Assembly: GCA_005884335.1 (NCBI GenBank)
Contig: VBCJ01000170.1
Span: 1-8,521 of the forward strand
Direction of reading: 5' to 3'
Origin: Betaproteobacteria bacterium
GTDB taxonomy: Bacteria; Pseudomonadota; Gammaproteobacteria; Burkholderiales; SG8-39
Length of the DNA stretch: 8,521 nt
A model generated the notes under the pieces. The model was given only the letters and a program-made list of their open reading frames with translations. It did not search any database and had not been told where the DNA came from. The position numbers were made by a program, and so were the translations under genes. Positions 6,878 through 8,521 of the stretch are shown here, one piece after another; positions within the stretch are counted from its first letter, which is position 1; every line of letters starts with the position of its first letter.

Positions 6878-7655
6878 CACCGGGCGCTGACGAAGCGTCG
6901 AGAAATCCCGAAGACAGCAACTCCTCCAGCAGGCCCGAGTAGTCCTGCGCCCCGCGGCTGTCGGGCGCATGGCTGAAAATGTCCTTGCCGAGCGCGGGGC
7001 TCTCCGCGATGCTCACGGTTTCGGTGATGCGCGTCTGGCACAGCTCCGCCCCGAACCGGGAGGCGAGCTGCCGCGCGATGTCGTGCGACATGCGCCGGCG
7101 CGAGTCGAACCGCGTCAAAAGGTAGCGGCGCTCGACGCGCCGCTTCAGCACGTGCTCGAGCGCCCGCAGAGTATTTTCGAGCGCGAGCGCCGCCCTCAGG
7201 GCCAGGTAGTCGGTCGAGATCGGGATCAAGACCCGCTCGGAGGCGAAAATCCCCGAGAGAGACAGCACCCCCAGCACCGGGCAGCAATCGATCAGCACCG
7301 GGCACTTCCAGTCCCAGCCCGCATCCAGCCCCTGCTTGAGCTTGTTCAGAATGTCCGGCCCCTTGCCGAACAGTGAATCCACCTTGACCAGCTCCATATG
7401 CGCGGGGATGAGCTCGCCGCCGAAGCGAATCGGCCGGGCAACTTCCTTGAGCGGCTTGCCTGCGTTGAAGTACGCGAACAGGCTTTCCCCGCTGGAGGCT
7501 CCCGGGTTGAGGATCGAACTGAGATGCGACTGCGCGTCGAGGTCCACGAGCAACGGCACCACTCCCCGCCGCGCGAGCGCCGCGCCCAAGTTGAGCACGG
7601 TCGTCGTCTTGCCGACCCCGCCCTTCTGATTGAATACCGTCAGGCGCGTTCCCAT
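6867..7655 (-). CDS. ParA/MinD-family ATPase, orphan
   Basis: A 262-aa deviant Walker-type ATPase. This family forms ATP-dependent dimers on DNA or membrane and positions plasmids, chromosomes or protein complexes. The deviant Walker A is KGGVGKTT (signature K11, catalytic K16), followed by the A-prime motif LLVDLDAQSHLSS (D38/D40) and Walker B VLIDCCP (D123), where most relatives have DCPP or DTPP. RVLIPISTDYLAL and a late TVSIAESPALGKDIF segment match soluble ParA proteins. The N-terminus starts directly at the P-loop strand (MGTRLTVFNQ), so there is no HTH domain as in P1-type ParA. No parB-like gene or clear parS-type repeat lies in the window, so the cargo is unknown. The ATG at 7655 has no good Shine-Dalgarno. 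It is convergent with the 84-aa gene (11-bp overlap) and divergent from the argD-like gene. Confidence 0.92.
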   Translation of the reverse strand: MGTRLTVFNQKGGVGKTTTVLNLGAALARRGVVPLLVDLDAQSHLSSILNPGASSGESLFAYFNAGKPLKEVARPIRFGGELIPAHMELVKVDSLFGKGPDILNKLKQGLDAGWDWKCPVLIDCCPVLGVLSLSGIFASERVLIPISTDYLALRAALALENTLRALEHVLKRRVERRYLLTRFDSRRRMSHDIARQLASRFGAELCQTRITETVSIAESPALGKDIFSHAPDSRGAQDYSGLLEELLSSGFLDASSAPGATC

Positions 7656-7699
7656 GCCGAATTCGTTGTGCTAAGCTATTCGCCCTTCAGAGCAATTCG

Positions 7700-7708
7700 A
7701 TTATCGCA
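7700..7708 (-). promoter_or_regulatory. Extended -10 candidate for the parA-like gene
   Basis: Reading leftwards, TGCGATAAT matches an extended -10 (TGn followed by GATAAT). Initiation near 7693 would give a leader of about 38 nt. There is no clear -35, which is tolerated for extended -10 promoters. Tentative. Confidence 0.35.
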
Positions 7709-7878
7709 CAGGGCGACGAGATGACCCTTGTCCGGCTAGCGCGTCACGCAGGCGCCGCGGCTTCGCCCATTCGGCCCGACACCCGACGACGCCGAGCGCG
7801 GCAATAAGCGCCCGCGCCTCACGGCGCGTTCCAAAGAGATTTTGGCGCAAGTGCTTCGCTGCGCCGTAAACATTGACG

Positions 7879-7884
7879 GGTGAT
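7879..7884 (+). promoter_or_regulatory. Ribosome binding site of the argD-like gene
   Basis: GGTGAT is a perfect match to part of the anti-Shine-Dalgarno complement (TAAGGAGGTGATC) and lies 3 nt before the ATG at 7888. It decides between this start and the in-frame ATG at 7900, which has no such element. Confidence 0.5.
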
Positions 7885-7887
7885 TTC

Positions 7888-8521
7888 ATGCTTCATTCGA
7901 TGAACACATACAGCCGGATTCCGGTCGCCTTTACCCGCGGCGAGCGCGTGTGGGTGTGGGACGAATCCGGCAAGAAGTACCTCGATGCGCTCGCTGGAAT
8001 CGCGGTCAACACGCTCGGCCACGGCCACCCGAAATTGACGCGGGCGATCGCGGAGCAGAGCTCGCGTCTGATCCACACCTCCAACCTCTACCGTATCGCC
8101 GAACAGGAAAGACTCGCGGACAAGCTCGCGGCGATAAGCGGAATGGACAGCGTGTTCTTCTGCAACTCGGGTTGCGAAGCCAACGAGGCGGCGATCAAGC
8201 TCGCGCGCCTGTACGGCCACGGCAAGGGAGTGGAGGGTCCCGGGATCGTCGTCATGGACAAGGCCTTCCACGGCAGGACGCTCGCGACGCTCTCGGCCAC
8301 CGGCAACCGCAAAGTACAGCAGGGATTCGAGCCCCTGGTGCCGGGCTTCGTGCGTGTGCCGTTCAACGACATCGAATCGGTGCGCCAGGTGGCTTCGCAC
8401 GACAAGAGCGTTGTCGCGGTGCTGGTCGAGCCGATCCAGGGCGAAGGCGGAATCAATATTTCCTCGATGCAGTACCTGCGCGATCTGCGCGAGCTCTGCG
8501 ACCGTCAGGGTTGGTTTCTCA
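7888..8521 (+). CDS. argD: Acetylornithine aminotransferase family protein (partial, 5' half)
   Basis: Class III PLP aminotransferase that converts N-acetylglutamate semialdehyde to N-acetylornithine in arginine synthesis; family members may also use succinyl-ornithine or diaminopimelate precursors. The 211 codons present include NTYSRIPVAFTRGERVWVWD, YLDALAGIAVNTLGHGHP, the phosphate-binding NSGCEANEAAIKLAR, AFHGRTLATLSATGN and EPIQGEGGI. The Schiff-base lysine lies beyond the window edge. The ATG at 7888 is preceded by GGTGAT (7879-7884), complementary to the 16S 3' end, so it is preferred over the ATG at 7900. The frame is open to base 8521 without a stop. In many betaproteobacteria argF follows, which cannot be checked here. 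ArgD is more likely than GabT or another omega-aminotransferase, from the N-terminal and motif wording. Confidence 0.92.
   Translation, partial: MLHSMNTYSRIPVAFTRGERVWVWDESGKKYLDALAGIAVNTLGHGHPKLTRAIAEQSSRLIHTSNLYRIAEQERLADKLAAISGMDSVFFCNSGCEANEAAIKLARLYGHGKGVEGPGIVVMDKAFHGRTLATLSATGNRKVQQGFEPLVPGFVRVPFNDIESVRQVASHDKSVVAVLVEPIQGEGGINISSMQYLRDLRELCDRQGWFL

Larger units (their letters stand above)
7656..7887. other. Intergenic region between parA-like and argD-like genes
   Basis: These 232 bases must hold the promoters of two divergent genes. A candidate for the ATPase is described separately. For the aminotransferase no convincing promoter is seen: TTGGCG (7843-7848) with CGTAAA 17 nt downstream is weak. 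A 6-bp inverted repeat (GGCGCA, ten bases, TGCGCC, 7844-7865) could be an operator or chance. One minus-strand frame is open from 7889 to 7701 (62 codons) but shows no recognisable family and is not called as a gene. No tRNA or repeat array is seen. Confidence 0.5.

Noticed and set aside
7819..8400. Minus-strand open frame of 193 codons opposite the argD-like gene
   Set aside because: Shadow of a clear PLP aminotransferase; the plus-strand frame has all family motifs and stays open to the window end.

Overview
The window is about 8.5 kb of GC-rich DNA (around 60-65 percent by eye), densely packed with genes. Protein sequences (MurJ, S20, RibF, IleS, an ArgD-family aminotransferase, a SirB1-type protein) and the linkage of ileS-ribF, murJ divergent from rpsT, and an argD-like gene nearby suggest a betaproteobacterium. 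The exact order is an inference, because no database comparison could be run. Nothing indicates a phage, plasmid, insertion sequence or CRISPR array; this reads as core chromosome with a small accessory stretch.

Layout. (1) 1-1219, minus strand: ribF (complete) followed by the 5' end of ileS, overlapping by 8 nt and transcribed leftwards. (2) 1367-1852, plus strand: a small membrane protein of the DUF962/Mpo1 family. (3) 1849-4102, minus strand: murJ (lipid II flippase) followed, with a 4-nt overlap, by a SirB1-like transglutaminase/TPR gene. The latter is broken: the reading frame changes near 2478 and about 45 family residues appear to be missing. (4) 4103-4188: a compact divergent promoter region serving murJ (leftwards) and rpsT (rightwards). 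(5) 4189-4455: rpsT, followed by a GC-rich hairpin. (6) 4581-6548: a 655-aa PLP-dependent Orn/Lys/Arg decarboxylase with a receiver-like N-terminal domain. (7) 6623-6877: an 84-aa protein of unknown function with its own promoter candidate, converging on and overlapping (8) a ParA/MinD-type ATPase at 6867-7655 on the minus strand that has no visible ParB partner. (9) 7888-8521, plus strand: the N-terminal half of an acetylornithine aminotransferase (ArgD family), cut by the window edge.

Functionally, most of the window is housekeeping: flavin cofactor synthesis, tRNA charging, peptidoglycan precursor export, a ribosomal protein and arginine biosynthesis. The less ordinary parts are the compact decarboxylase with its receiver-like wing domain close to an ornithine-pathway aminotransferase, the orphan ParA with its convergent small partner, the bacterial Mpo1 homologue, and the decayed SirB1-like gene. 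I did not find convincing evidence of a wholly new multi-gene system. The best candidates for a second look are the decarboxylase, the 84-aa/ParA pair and the disrupted gene.
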